Notes: generated by a model not told the origin, from the sequence alone. A stretch of DNA of 64,000 nt from Polynucleobacter ibericus (GCF_018687955.1 NZ_CP061309.1:863564-927563); one strand, 5' to 3'. Shown: positions 37,935 through 50,560, numbered from the stretch's first letter. Numbers and translations: made by a program.

Positions 37935-38162
37935 TTACAAAACCTGCTCGTCTTTTATAGCCCAAACAAGCGCTACTACCCAGCCTATAAGAGACCAGCC
38001 TAAAAAGAGGTTCAGGGCAAAAATGGCTCCGGAATTAGCCCTTTTCTTATTAAATGCAATTGCAAATGGCAATAAATAGAAGAGTGAAAGCAGGGTGATG
38101 AGGATGGCGAATAAAAGGCGCATATGGGCAAAGGTGTTTAGTTGGACGGCTGTTCTTGGCAT
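37935..38162 (-). CDS. Small membrane protein, superinfection-immunity (Imm_superinfect) family-like
   Basis: 75 residues with two hydrophobic helices (about 15-36 and 45-69). The second contains NLFLGWSLIGWVVALVWA, the hallmark of the superinfection-immunity family first named from a phage T4 protein. The family is common in bacterial chromosomes with no known role. No phage genes are nearby. The start is uncertain: an ATG at 38123 would begin directly at the first helix. Neither start has a good ribosome-binding site. It is divergent from pyrG. Confidence 0.65.
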   Translation of the reverse strand: MPRTAVQLNTFAHMRLLFAILITLLSLFYLLPFAIAFNKKRANSGAIFALNLFLGWSLIGWVVALVWAIKDEQVL

Positions 38163-38178
38163 ATTACCGAATTTAGAA

Positions 38179-38209
38179 TTGAATTCTTGGTGTTCTATGT
38201 CGTTATAAT
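38179..38209 (+). promoter_or_regulatory. Candidate pyrG promoter
   Basis: TTGAAT (38179-38184) and TATAAT (38204-38209) are separated by 19 bp, upstream of pyrG by 25 bp. The -10 box is perfect and the spacing is long. Confidence 0.4.
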
Positions 38210-38231
38210 TACTTTTTCCAACAGAGCTTAA

Positions 38232-39896
<1,665 letters not shown>

Positions 39897-39905
39897 AGGA
39901 AGAAT

Positions 39906-42097
<2,192 letters not shown>

Positions 42098-42129
42098 GTT
42101 TGAACCAATACTGAATTAGTAAATAGTTT

Positions 42130-42435
42130 ATGCGGATCGTCATCTACTCTATGCTGGTATTGCTCATAGCAATCCAGTACCCCCTTTGGTTGGGGAAGGG
42201 TGGGTGGCTGAAGGTTTATGAGATGGAGCGCCAAGTAGAGCTTCAAGAGGCTAAAAACAGTCTTTTGGCTTTACGTAATGCAAAGCTATCAGGGGATGTA
42301 AAAGATCTCAAAGATGGCACGCGCGCGATTGAAGAGCGTGCCCGTGTTGAGCACGGTTTGATTAAAGAAGGTGAATTCTTTGTTCAGATTTTGCCGGCTG
42401 ACAAGCCTGCGACAGCGCAGCCCACAAAGCAGTAA
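42130..42435 (+). CDS. ftsB: Cell division protein FtsB
   Basis: Bitopic divisome protein that works with FtsL and FtsQ. The 101 residues have one N-terminal transmembrane helix (about 2-20), a coiled coil (about 33-75) and the EERARVEHGLIKEGEFFVQI segment typical of FtsB. Located after eno as in E. coli and many relatives. Its stop lies 2 nt from the convergent hslO stop. Confidence 0.93.
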   Translation: MRIVIYSMLVLLIAIQYPLWLGKGGWLKVYEMERQVELQEAKNSLLALRNAKLSGDVKDLKDGTRAIEERARVEHGLIKEGEFFVQILPADKPATAQPTKQ

Positions 42436-42437
42436 TC

Positions 42438-43403
42438 TTAATGGCCGCTAGATGGCGGTCTTGTCGCATCGCTTAATAAATCGGTTTTAAATACCTGCAG
42501 GCAATCGACTGCATCAAAGCGATAGGGCTTAGCGCAAAAATCACAAATCGTTTCTACTGCGCCTTGTTCCTCCAAAATGCTCTGCACTTCTTCCTCGCCA
42601 AGCATGCGCAAAATATCGGCAACCTTGGTGCGCGAGCATCGACAAGCAAAACGAATTGGTCGAGCAGGAAAACTTCGAACCCCATTCTCTGTAGACTCTT
42701 CCAAAAAGAGGCGTCTTAGGATGGTTTCTGGAGGAAGGGTGAGTAATTCTTCGTCGGTAATTGTTTCACCAAGGGTTTGAATGCGAGACCAGCCTTCAGC
42801 GGCAATCACTGGATCTAGGTGTGTATGTCCCCCAGAATTAGGCAGGCGCTGAAGTAATAGGCCGCCAACATGCGTATCGCTGGATGCCAGCCAAATACGC
42901 GTATCTAATTGTTCAGAGTTTTGCATATATAAGGCAATGGCTTGAGCAGCACTGGTCACAGGCTTGATTACTGCCCCTTGATGGTCTTGTAGTGCTACGA
43001 TCCCTTGATAGGGGGCCTGTCCAGGTTCACGATCAGCAGGGTCTAGAGTAATAACCAATCTTCCGCTGTTGCTGACATCCAATAGTTCCGCTAGGGTTGC
43101 GTCTGGGGCTATTGCGGAAGGGTCAACGGACAGCTTTACTGTCGCGCGCATGGACAAATCTGACTTACATTCCACTACAAGCAGTTGAATGGGGCCCTTA
43201 CTTTGCGCTTGAATAATGAGGGTTCCATCAAATTTCAGGCTGGCGCTCAACAGCGTGGCGGCCCCTACAAAATCACCCAGAATCCGACGTACGGCAGGGG
43301 GGTCATTGCGGCGCTCTAAAACAGCCTGCCAGGCGCTGCCAATTGAGACAATTTCCCCACGAACGGGGGCGCCATCACATATAAATACAAGTAACTCATT
43401 CAT
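42438..43403 (-). CDS. hslO: Redox-regulated chaperone Hsp33
   Basis: Holdase activated by oxidation and unfolding. 321 residues, with the C-terminal zinc switch formed by Cys254, Cys256, Cys287 and Cys290 (CxC and CxxC spaced as in the family) and the N-terminal substrate domain with the DFVGAATLLSA region. Divergent from gltX with 56 bp between starts. Confidence 0.95.
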   Translation of the reverse strand: MNELLVFICDGAPVRGEIVSIGSAWQAVLERRNDPPAVRRILGDFVGAATLLSASLKFDGTLIIQAQSKGPIQLLVVECKSDLSMRATVKLSVDPSAIAPDATLAELLDVSNSGRLVITLDPADREPGQAPYQGIVALQDHQGAVIKPVTSAAQAIALYMQNSEQLDTRIWLASSDTHVGGLLLQRLPNSGGHTHLDPVIAAEGWSRIQTLGETITDEELLTLPPETILRRLFLEESTENGVRSFPARPIRFACRCSRTKVADILRMLGEEEVQSILEEQGAVETICDFCAKPYRFDAVDCLQVFKTDLLSDATRPPSSGH

Positions 43404-43459
43404 AAGTCAAAGTATCCACGTTTTTTCAGTTTTAGTCCTAATATGCCCGACCTGAGATA

Positions 43460-44866
43460 ATGTCATTTATGCATATTCGTACACGTTTCGCCCCAAGTCC
43501 CACGGGCTTTATCCATCTGGGAAATCTTCGCAGCGCTCTCTATCCATGGGCTTTTGCGCGTCACAATAAAGGCGACTTTATCCTTCGAATAGAAGATACC
43601 GATTTAGAGCGCTCAACACAAGAGGCGGTCGATGTCATCATTGAAGGTATGGCATGGCTTGGCCTTGATCTAGACGAGGGTCCGATCTACCAAATGCAAC
43701 GCATTGATCGATATCGTGAAGTCGTAAAGCAGATGCTGGATTCAGGATTGGCTTATCCCTGCTATATGAGTGAAGAAGAACTCAATAAGTTGCGAGATCA
43801 GCAAATGGCCAATAAAGAAAAACCTCGCTACAACGGTTTATGGAGACCGGAGCCTGGCAAAACATTGCCACCCGTTCCTGAGGGTGTTAATCCTGTAATA
43901 CGCTTTAAAAATCCTATTGGTGGATCAGTAGTTTGGAATGATGCCGTTAAAGGTCAAATAGAAATTAGCAACGATGAGTTGGATGATTTAGTGATTGCAA
44001 GGCCGGATGGAACGCCTACTTATAACTTCTGCGTAGTAATTGATGACATGGATATGAACATCACCCACGTTATACGCGGTGATGACCATGTCAATAACAC
44101 ACCTCGACAAATTAATATCATGAAGGCCCTTGGCGGAATCCCGCCTGTTTACGCTCATCTGCCAACGGTCCTCAATGACTCTGGTGAAAAAATGAGTAAA
44201 CGTAATGGGGCAATGAGCGTAAGAGACTATCAAAAGGCAGGGTATCTACCTGAAGCAATTCTCAATTATCTTGCCCGACTCGGTTGGTCGCATGGCGATG
44301 CTGAAGTTTTCACCAAAGAACAATTTGTAGATTGGTTTGATTTAGAAAGCTTGGGGCGTTCACCAGCACAACATAATCCAGAAAAATTACTATGGTTAAA
44401 CCACCAATATATTCAGCATGCTGATCCTACTAAATTGGCGGCTGCGACAAAGCCATTTGCACATGAATTAGGTATCGATACTGAATCTGGTCCAGACTTT
44501 GTTCAGGTGGTAGGTTTGCTAAAGGACCGCGCCAATACCTTGATTGAAATTGCTGAAGGTGCAAAGCTGTTTTATTTACCAGCACCGGATTTAAACGCAG
44601 ATCAAATCAAAGAAAATATTGCTGAATCTGTTATCCCTGCGTTTCAAGATTTGATTGAGGCAATATCTATTGCTGAGCCAACAAAAGAGGCTTACGCTGC
44701 TGCATTTAAACAAGTCCTAGCCAAGCATCAAATCAAAATGCCGGTCTTGGCAATGCCCGTCAGATACGCTTTATTTGCCACGACACAGACCCCAGCTATT
44801 GATTCTGTATTGGTAGTTTTGGGTAAAGAGGAGGTCCTAAAGAGGCTCTCCAAGGTAATCCAGTAA
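43460..44866 (+). CDS. gltX: Glutamyl-tRNA synthetase
   Basis: Class I synthetase charging tRNA-Glu. 468 residues with the HIGH-equivalent HLGN (19-22), the KMSKR loop (244-248) and the [12 protein letters not shown] signature. Two ATG codons (43460 and 43469) are possible; a GAG stands 5 nt before the first. tRNA-Ala, tRNA-Glu and tRNA-Asp lie downstream, so the enzyme and one of its substrates are encoded close together. Confidence 0.97.
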   Translation: MSFMHIRTRFAPSPTGFIHLGNLRSALYPWAFARHNKGDFILRIEDTDLERSTQEAVDVIIEGMAWLGLDLDEGPIYQMQRIDRYREVVKQMLDSGLAYPCYMSEEELNKLRDQQMANKEKPRYNGLWRPEPGKTLPPVPEGVNPVIRFKNPIGGSVVWNDAVKGQIEISNDELDDLVIARPDGTPTYNFCVVIDDMDMNITHVIRGDDHVNNTPRQINIMKALGGIPPVYAHLPTVLNDSGEKMSKRNGAMSVRDYQKAGYLPEAILNYLARLGWSHGDAEVFTKEQFVDWFDLESLGRSPAQHNPEKLLWLNHQYIQHADPTKLAAATKPFAHELGIDTESGPDFVQVVGLLKDRANTLIEIAEGAKLFYLPAPDLNADQIKENIAESVIPAFQDLIEAISIAEPTKEAYAAAFKQVLAKHQIKMPVLAMPVRYALFATTQTPAIDSVLVVLGKEEVLKRLSKVIQ

Positions 44867-44871
44867 GGAAT

Positions 44872-44901
44872 TTGCGCACCTGCACAAAAATAGGATAAAA
44901 T
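44872..44901 (+). promoter_or_regulatory. Candidate promoter of the tRNA cluster
   Basis: TTGCGC (44872-44877) and TAAAAT (44896-44901) are 18 bp apart, 43 bp before the first tRNA gene. Confidence 0.4.
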
Positions 44902-44944
44902 CTTGGATTGTTTTGAGTGTCTTGTAGTTTTATTGCGGGATTTC

Positions 44945-45020
<76 letters not shown>

Positions 45021-45052
45021 AGCATTTAAAATGGAAGTTAGTTGCAGTCCAG

Positions 45053-45128
45053 GTCCCCATCGTCTAGAGGCCTAGGACATCACCCTTTCACGGTGAGTAC
45101 GGGGGTTCGAATCCCCCTGGGGACGCCA
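45053..45128 (+). tRNA. tRNA-Glu (anticodon UUC)
   Basis: 76 nt with a perfect acceptor stem (GTCCCCA with TGGGGAC), discriminator G and encoded CCA. The anticodon loop CTTTCAC gives UUC. Second of three clustered tRNA genes, 32 nt after tRNA-Ala. Confidence 0.97.
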
Positions 45129-45181
45129 GATATTTTGGTAGCAGTAAAATGTAGTTTGTGATGTTTCACTCGATGTATTTT

Positions 45182-45258
45182 GGAGCGGTAGTTCAGTTGG
45201 TTAGAATATCGGCCTGTCACGCCGAGGGTCGCGGGTTCGAGTCCCGTCCGTTCCGCCA
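45182..45258 (+). tRNA. tRNA-Asp (anticodon GUC)
   Basis: 77 nt. Acceptor stem GGAGCGG with CCGTTCC (one G-U pair), discriminator G, encoded CCA. The anticodon loop CTGTCAC gives GUC. Last gene before the cluster terminator. Confidence 0.97.
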
Positions 45259-45270
45259 AGACAATTAAAA

Positions 45271-45296
45271 AGCCCCCTTAATAGGGGGCTTTTTTT
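45271..45296. terminator. Terminator of the tRNA cluster, also facing the secreted repeat protein gene
   Basis: AGCCCCCT pairs perfectly with AGGGGGCT around the loop TAAT, followed by a run of T and preceded by a run of A, so it works in both directions. Confidence 0.93.
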
Positions 45297-45314
45297 ATTC
45301 TCGAGACCTGTTAC

Positions 45315-45908
45315 TTACTTCTTCTTGGGTGTGGTGATCGATGCAGCCATTGCATCAAAATAAATCACCTTTACTTGCTCGCCTACGTTAACGTCAGCTA
45401 AAAGAGCAGGGTTCTTAACTGTTACTGTCGTGATCTTGCCGCTTGGGCCTTTCACTGAAACGAGCTTCTTCTCACGATTTACCTCAACGATATCAGCGAT
45501 GATGGTTGTTTTATTTGTAATAGTTTCAGACGGCTTCTCATCCGCCTTGGATTTAGTTACTGTATTTGTTTCAACTTTAGAGCGAACGCCGTCACTCTTG
45601 GTTTTAATTAGCTCAATAGCAACTGCTAATTCATAATTAACATTAACACGGTCACCTTTTTTGATCTGCGCAAAATTGGTAATTTCTGGGCCTGCTACGA
45701 ATTTAGTTTCGCCTTCTTTATTCTTAAAGGTAATTGTGCGAGTCTTTTTATCAATCTTTACTACCTCACCTTCATATAGTTGGTAGATGTTGTCTGTAAC
45801 TGCAGCATCAATGACAACTGGCTTAGCTGGTGCGGATTGGGCATATGCTACTGAACCTGCGAAAAGGGTGGCAATTACCAAGGCAATTGGGGCATATTTG
45901 ATATTCAT
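45315..45908 (-). CDS. Secreted protein with two repeated beta-rich domains, unknown function
   Basis: 197 residues. A clear signal peptide (MNIKYAPIALVIATLFAGSV, cleavage near AYAQ) directs it to the periplasm. The mature part has two similar units of about 55 residues (46-100 and 137-191), each reading as a strand pair (GEVVKIDKKTRTITFK / ADIVEVNREKKLVSVK), a ligand-like loop and a second half ending GDRVNVNYELAVAIEL / GEQVKVIYFDAMAASI. The units are joined by a Lys/Ser/Thr/Glu-rich linker. The pattern suggests small OB- or SH3-like barrels. I do not recognise a named function. Confidence 0.75.
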   Translation of the reverse strand: MNIKYAPIALVIATLFAGSVAYAQSAPAKPVVIDAAVTDNIYQLYEGEVVKIDKKTRTITFKNKEGETKFVAGPEITNFAQIKKGDRVNVNYELAVAIELIKTKSDGVRSKVETNTVTKSKADEKPSETITNKTTIIADIVEVNREKKLVSVKGPSGKITTVTVKNPALLADVNVGEQVKVIYFDAMAASITTPKKK

Positions 45909-46076
45909 TATTTTCCTTATCTATAAAAATCTACTTCAATCTTAGCCTATTTTTATGTGCAAAATGGGCTATTTAACCCTTTATTGCTCATATTCCAGAG
46001 TAAGACTTAAATCAATTTCTTTTGTTAATATCTTCCATCCCATTGATTTACCTGATTTTGTTTATAAGGATTTGAA

Positions 46077-46856
46077 ATGCCTCAGTTTGCTGCCAACCTT
46101 ACTATGCTCTTTAATGAATCGCCATTTATGGAGCGTTTTGAAAAAGCGGCTAAATCTGGATTTCAGGCCGTTGAATTTCTTTTTCCCTATGCTTTTGCCG
46201 CAGAGGAGATTAAACAAAAACTGGATCAAAATAAACTTCAGTTAGTTCTCCATAATTTGCCGGCTGGCGATTGGGAGGCTGGTGAACGCGGTATTGCATG
46301 CTTGCCCGATCGTGTTTCAGAATTTCAGACTGGCGTTACTAAAGCGATTGAATATGCAAAAGTACTCGGCGTTAAGAAGTTAAACTGCTTAGCCGGAAAA
46401 ATTCCTGCCAATGTTGATGCCGAGTTGTTAAGAAAAACATTCGTAGCAAATCTTCGCTATGCAGCTGCTGAACTCAAAAAAGAAAATATTAAGCTTCTCA
46501 TTGAGCCAATCAATACATTTGATATTCCCGGATTTTATTTGTCTAAAACGCAACAGGCAATTGATGTAATCAATGAAGTTGGCTCAGATAATTTGTATAT
46601 TCAATACGATATTTATCACGCCCAAAGAATGGAGGGGGAGCTTTGCAAAACCCTGGAAGCAAATCTTTCCAAAATCGCTCACATTCAGCTTGCAGATAAT
46701 CCGGGTCGTAATGAGCCTGGTACTGGTGAAATCAACTACACACACCTATTTAAATTTATTGACCGAATAGGTTATCAAGGTTGGATTGGCTGTGAATATA
46801 AGCCAGCATCAACTACCGAGGCCGGTTTAGGTTGGATTAAAGATCTGAATAACTAA
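46077..46856 (+). CDS. hyi: Hydroxypyruvate isomerase
   Basis: Interconverts hydroxypyruvate and tartronate semialdehyde in glyoxylate use; TIM-barrel xylose-isomerase-like fold. The 259 residues show the PQFAANLTMLF start, IEPINTFDIPGF and the YDIYHAQRMEG metal/substrate motif, and the GEINY segment, all typical of Hyi. glxR follows 27 nt later. Glyoxylate carboligase (gcl), which would supply the substrate, is not in this window. The 168-bp gap upstream shows no obvious motif apart from an A/T-rich stretch. Confidence 0.93.
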   Translation: MPQFAANLTMLFNESPFMERFEKAAKSGFQAVEFLFPYAFAAEEIKQKLDQNKLQLVLHNLPAGDWEAGERGIACLPDRVSEFQTGVTKAIEYAKVLGVKKLNCLAGKIPANVDAELLRKTFVANLRYAAAELKKENIKLLIEPINTFDIPGFYLSKTQQAIDVINEVGSDNLYIQYDIYHAQRMEGELCKTLEANLSKIAHIQLADNPGRNEPGTGEINYTHLFKFIDRIGYQGWIGCEYKPASTTEAGLGWIKDLNN

Positions 46857-46883
46857 ATAACTTAATAAAAATACGGAGATATG

Positions 46884-47783
46884 ATGAGTGACAAACTTAA
46901 GCTCGGTTTTGTTGGACTAGGAATTATGGGTGCCCCAATGGCCGGTCACTTGGTGACTGCTGGCCATGAAGTGTTTATTAATACACGCAGCAAGGTACCT
47001 GAGGGTCTAGTATCTTCTACGGCTATTCAATGCTCCTCACCACAAGAGGTCGCAAGTAAGGCTGACATTATTTTTACCATGGTTCCTGATACGCCTGATG
47101 TAGAGAAAGTATTGTTTGGTGATCAAGGCATTGCTGCCGGCCTGAGCAAAGGAAAGATCGTGGTGGATATGAGCTCTATATCCCCAATTGCAACTAAAGA
47201 GTTTGCAAAGAAATTAAATGCCATCGGTTGCGATTATCTTGATGCCCCTGTATCAGGTGGAGAGCTAGGCGCAAAAAATGCAACCCTCTCCATCATGGTT
47301 GGTGGCGATGAGAAAATATTTGAGAAGGTAAAACCTGTATTTGAGCTGATGGGTAAAAATATTAACCTCGTAGGCGGCAATGGTGATGGCCAAACTGCAA
47401 AGGTGGCTAACCAGATTATTGTTGCTTTAAATATTGAGGCTGTAGCAGAGGCACTCTTGTTTGCCGCAAAAGCCGGAGCTGATCCTGCAAAAGTCCGTCA
47501 AGCTTTGATGGGAGGATTTGCCAGCTCAAAAATTTTGGAAGTGCATGGCGAACGAATGGTGAAGCGTACATTTGATCCTGGCTTCAGAATTGAGTTGCAT
47601 CAAAAAGACCTCAATCTTGCCCTGAGTAGCGCTAGAGCCCTTGGTGTCTCTTTGCCAAATACCGCAACTGCACAGGAATTATTTAACTCCTGTTCAGCTC
47701 ATGGTGGTAAAGCCTGGGATCACTCCGCCATGGTAAAAGCCTTGGAGAAGTTGGCTAATTTCGAAATTGGACAAAAGGCCTAA
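46884..47783 (+). CDS. glxR: 2-hydroxy-3-oxopropionate (tartronate semialdehyde) reductase
   Basis: Beta-hydroxyacid dehydrogenase reducing tartronate semialdehyde to D-glycerate. 299 residues with the nucleotide-binding GFVGLGIMGAPMAGHL motif, the substrate motif DAPVSGGELGA and the catalytic Lys in GQTAKVANQI. Two adjacent ATGs occur; GGAG is 5 nt from the second (46884), which I chose, and only 2 nt from the first. Confidence 0.92.
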   Translation: MSDKLKLGFVGLGIMGAPMAGHLVTAGHEVFINTRSKVPEGLVSSTAIQCSSPQEVASKADIIFTMVPDTPDVEKVLFGDQGIAAGLSKGKIVVDMSSISPIATKEFAKKLNAIGCDYLDAPVSGGELGAKNATLSIMVGGDEKIFEKVKPVFELMGKNINLVGGNGDGQTAKVANQIIVALNIEAVAEALLFAAKAGADPAKVRQALMGGFASSKILEVHGERMVKRTFDPGFRIELHQKDLNLALSSARALGVSLPNTATAQELFNSCSAHGGKAWDHSAMVKALEKLANFEIGQKA

Positions 47784-47791
47784 GTCATTTT

Positions 47792-48379
47792 ATGTCATCA
47801 ACTTTAGTGGTTTATCTTCATGGCTTTCGCTCTTCACCAAGATCAAGCAAGGCGGTAATGACGGGCGAGGCTATAAAAGCATTGTCTACATTGGACGAGC
47901 GGGTTGAATGGTATTGCCCCCAGCTCTTAGCGTCACCAAAAGCTAGTATGGATTTGGTGGTCAAGTACATTGAAGAATCAAAGCATGATCGATTGGTAGT
48001 GATCGGCTCATCATTAGGCGGCTACTATACAAATTATCTGGCAGAAAAATATGACTGCAAGGCTGTTGCATTGAATCCTGCAGTTAGAGCGCCTAAGGAG
48101 TTGGCTTCGCATGTTGGCATGCTTACTTCATACGATACCGATGAGCCTTATGATTTTCGTCCAGAATATATAGACGAACTCAAGTCGTTTCAGGTTGAAA
48201 AGATCACCAATCCTGGGCGTTACTTTTTGTTGGCCGCAAAAGGCGACGAACTTTTGGATTGGCGCGAAATGGTTGATTTTTACAAAGGCGCCGAACAATT
48301 AGTGCTTGAGGGCGGTGATCATGGCATTGCTGATTACCCGGCGTATTTGCCCACAGTCTTAAAGTTCATCAATTTGTAG
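47792..48379 (+). CDS. YqiA/UPF0227-family esterase
   Basis: A 195-residue alpha/beta hydrolase. The start VVYLHGFRSSPRSSKA, the nucleophile elbow GSSLGGYY and the final GGDHGI with the His match YqiA, a small esterase active on short acyl esters in vitro. Natural substrate unknown. It follows glxR by 8 nt and is probably in the same transcript, but a functional link with glyoxylate metabolism is not established. Confidence 0.87.
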   Translation: MSSTLVVYLHGFRSSPRSSKAVMTGEAIKALSTLDERVEWYCPQLLASPKASMDLVVKYIEESKHDRLVVIGSSLGGYYTNYLAEKYDCKAVALNPAVRAPKELASHVGMLTSYDTDEPYDFRPEYIDELKSFQVEKITNPGRYFLLAAKGDELLDWREMVDFYKGAEQLVLEGGDHGIADYPAYLPTVLKFINL

Positions 48380-48394
48380 TGGATTGATTGGCGC

Positions 48395-48418
48395 TAACTT
48401 CTTCTGTAAGATAAGTTA
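48395..48418 (+). repeat. Inverted repeat upstream of the HNH gene
   Basis: TAACTT-CTT pairs with AAG-(AT)-AAGTTA around the loop CTGT in the 80-bp gap between the esterase and HNH genes. No T run follows, so it could be an operator or a weak 3' structure. Confidence 0.35.
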
Positions 48419-48459
48419 AATAGCCATCCCTAACAGGGGTTGCTTAGAAAGGAGAGATT

Positions 48460-49029
48460 GTGCTGAGCATCTTGAAATTAGACGCAGGTGGAATTCCCCA
48501 GGGCTGGGTAAATGCAGAGGAGGCCACTAAACAATATGCCGATAGTAGTGTGTTGTGGACACTAGGCGACCCTATCTTCCAAATGCGCGGCGGCATTTCT
48601 CGTGCTACTGGAAAACAATCTCTCATTGAACTTCACTCGATTATTGCTGTGAAGGGTAGCGCCAAGATTAACCTTTTTGATGTAGTACCCGTTATTACCA
48701 AGCATAAGCTTTTTAAACGTGACCGCGGTCTTTGCGCTTATTGCGGCGACGTCATTCATGAGAACCAAGCCGAGGCTGAGCACATCATTCCCAATAGTCG
48801 TGGCGGTAAATATAGCTGGATGAATTTAGTGATCTCATGTCGACCATGCAATCAACGCAAGGGTAATCGAACGCCAGAGCAAGCTGGAATGGCATTGCTT
48901 TACACACCTTATTTACCGAGCCTCTATGAAGACATGATTCTCAAAGGCCGAAATATTCTGGCAGATCAAATGGACTTCCTGGCTGCAAATCTTCCTAAAA
49001 ATAGTCGTCTTCTTGAGAGTCTGCCCTGA
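48460..49029 (+). CDS. HNH endonuclease-domain protein
   Basis: 189 residues. The C-terminal half is a zinc-bound HNH domain: CxxC at 92-95, the EH pair at 107-108, Asn122 and CxxCN at 127-131. The N-terminal 80 residues have no motif I recognise. Proteins of this build are found as stand-alone chromosomal genes in many Burkholderiales, with no known target. The GTG start has AGGAGA 4 nt upstream. No phage or restriction genes are near. The 3' end may overlap the start of the DUF3108 gene. Confidence 0.85.
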   Translation: MLSILKLDAGGIPQGWVNAEEATKQYADSSVLWTLGDPIFQMRGGISRATGKQSLIELHSIIAVKGSAKINLFDVVPVITKHKLFKRDRGLCAYCGDVIHENQAEAEHIIPNSRGGKYSWMNLVISCRPCNQRKGNRTPEQAGMALLYTPYLPSLYEDMILKGRNILADQMDFLAANLPKNSRLLESLP

Positions 49030-49100
49030 GCCTGAATCTAGGGCGGGGTCACTTTTTTCATCCGCCTAAGACTAACTCCTTCAGAATCCTTATCGCGGCA

Positions 49101-50030
49101 TTGCTGCTATCAATAGCGGGGCATCTCGTCTTATTTTTTGGTCTACCTTTTTTCTCTTTTTCTGAGCCACCACCCATTGCGGATGACTTAATCATTAGGA
49201 CTGAATTAAAGGCTGAACCCCCCAAAAAAATTCAGATGGCCAATGCCGCAAAGAAGACTCCTAAAAAAAGTACATCGAGTAATCTTGCAGATGACCTTAA
49301 ATCGAATATTGATGGACAGCAGGGTGGCTCTAATAATCAATCGGGAGTAGCTTTTAAATTACCAGAGTCCGGAATTATTTATTACGACTCTTATGTCGAC
49401 GGTCAAAAATACCAAACTGGTGAAATTGATTGGATTGTTGAAGGCAATAATTACCGTCTTTATATCAACATTCCCTATGCATTTGTCGGTCCGTTTGTTT
49501 TTGAATCGCGTGGAACTGTGGATGCCTATGGAATTGCTCCTAGCATCTATTGGACCCAACGTGGTACTAAGCCCCCACGCTATTCTCGTTTTGACCGCAA
49601 TGAAAAAGGGGAGGGGCAGATGTTCTTTTCTGAGAAGCCTGAACATACTCCAGCGATACTGCCAGGCACTCAAGATCGTTTTAGCCTGCTGTTTCAGTTG
49701 GCGTCATTGCTCAATGGGGATAGCAAAATAGATGAAGCGGGCTCTATTCGCGCCATCCCAGTTGTGGATTACAACACCTTGGAAATGTGGAACTTTAAGA
49801 GTTATGGTGAGAAAGAATCAGAAGACGTGCCCAGTCTTGGAAAATCAGTTAGCCGCCATTACGCTTTGATGCAGCGGGAGAATGACCCATATAAGCGTCA
49901 AGTTGATATATGGCTTTCCAAAGACTTGGAGTGGCTTCCTGGTCGCATTCGGTCGCTTGAGTCCAATGGTAGGGTACTTGAGCTTGTTTTCAAGCAGAAG
50001 AGCCCGATACCAGCTGGAATGAGACCCTAA
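49101..50030 (+). CDS. DUF3108 periplasmic/membrane-anchored protein
   Basis: 309 residues from the first usable standard start (TTG), which has no ribosome-binding site. The frame is open and protein-like for 25 further codons, back to a CTG that overlaps the HNH stop (CTGA) with GAGAG 6 nt before it. Starting there would complete the hydrophobic N-terminal anchor. After the anchor come a Lys/Pro-rich linker (about 25-55, TonB-like in composition) and a DUF3108 beta-rich domain (about 83-309; YYDSYVDGQKYQTGEIDW near its start). Function of the family is unknown. Its stop is 2 nt from the convergent channel gene. Confidence 0.8.
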   Translation: MLLSIAGHLVLFFGLPFFSFSEPPPIADDLIIRTELKAEPPKKIQMANAAKKTPKKSTSSNLADDLKSNIDGQQGGSNNQSGVAFKLPESGIIYYDSYVDGQKYQTGEIDWIVEGNNYRLYINIPYAFVGPFVFESRGTVDAYGIAPSIYWTQRGTKPPRYSRFDRNEKGEGQMFFSEKPEHTPAILPGTQDRFSLLFQLASLLNGDSKIDEAGSIRAIPVVDYNTLEMWNFKSYGEKESEDVPSLGKSVSRHYALMQRENDPYKRQVDIWLSKDLEWLPGRIRSLESNGRVLELVFKQKSPIPAGMRP

Positions 50031-50032
50031 GT

Positions 50033-50560
50033 TTAAAAGCCAGAGCCAGACTTTGGGTTTTGATTGTTATGGCCCAATAGTGCGCCCATCATTGAGTACA
50101 GCGCTGCTCCCGACATGGATACAGCAAAAATACCGCTAAAGGAAATAATGATTGGCAAGATTCTCCAATGCTCAGGGAGCGTGTAATTACCGTAGCCTAC
50201 AGTTGTATACATTTCACCGGCAAAATAAAAGGTTTGCGGATTGGTCGGAAATACTTTTAAAGCCACGCAGATATATGCCCAAAGTACGATTTCACCTAAA
50301 TGGCTGGCAATGACAAGCAGGATTGCGATGAAGTAGGATAGAAAGCTACCTCCGTACACTCGCTTTCTAGTCATCAAGCGATCAATTGCATGAAATGCTC
50401 CTGCGATAGCGAGTACAGCAACTCCATGAATTGCAAGCATTCCGCAAGCAAAAATTAAAACTTCCCAAATCTGGCTATTGCCCATGTCGGCATTAATCTG
50501 ACTGAATAGGGTGCCGAAGCTTGGCAAACTGGCATTGCGATATAAGTCTAGAAGTAACAT
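50033..50560 (-). CDS. Two-pore-type potassium channel family protein
   Basis: 175 residues, inner membrane. An N-terminal helix (about 33-56) is followed by a classical 2TM-pore unit: helix 75-100, pore loop with the selectivity filter TVGYGN (120-125) preceded by FYFAGEMYT, and helix 133-160. There is no RCK or cyclic-nucleotide domain, and the tail is short. The gene next to it encodes a paralogue without the filter. It is predicted to conduct K+. The physiological role is unknown. Confidence 0.82.
   Translation of the reverse strand: MLLLDLYRNASLPSFGTLFSQINADMGNSQIWEVLIFACGMLAIHGVAVLAIAGAFHAIDRLMTRKRVYGGSFLSYFIAILLVIASHLGEIVLWAYICVALKVFPTNPQTFYFAGEMYTTVGYGNYTLPEHWRILPIIISFSGIFAVSMSGAALYSMMGALLGHNNQNPKSGSGF

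Noticed and set aside
45955-46245. A 96-codon frame overlapping the start of hyi
   Set aside because: It shares most of its length with hyi in another frame, begins without a ribosome-binding site and resembles nothing.
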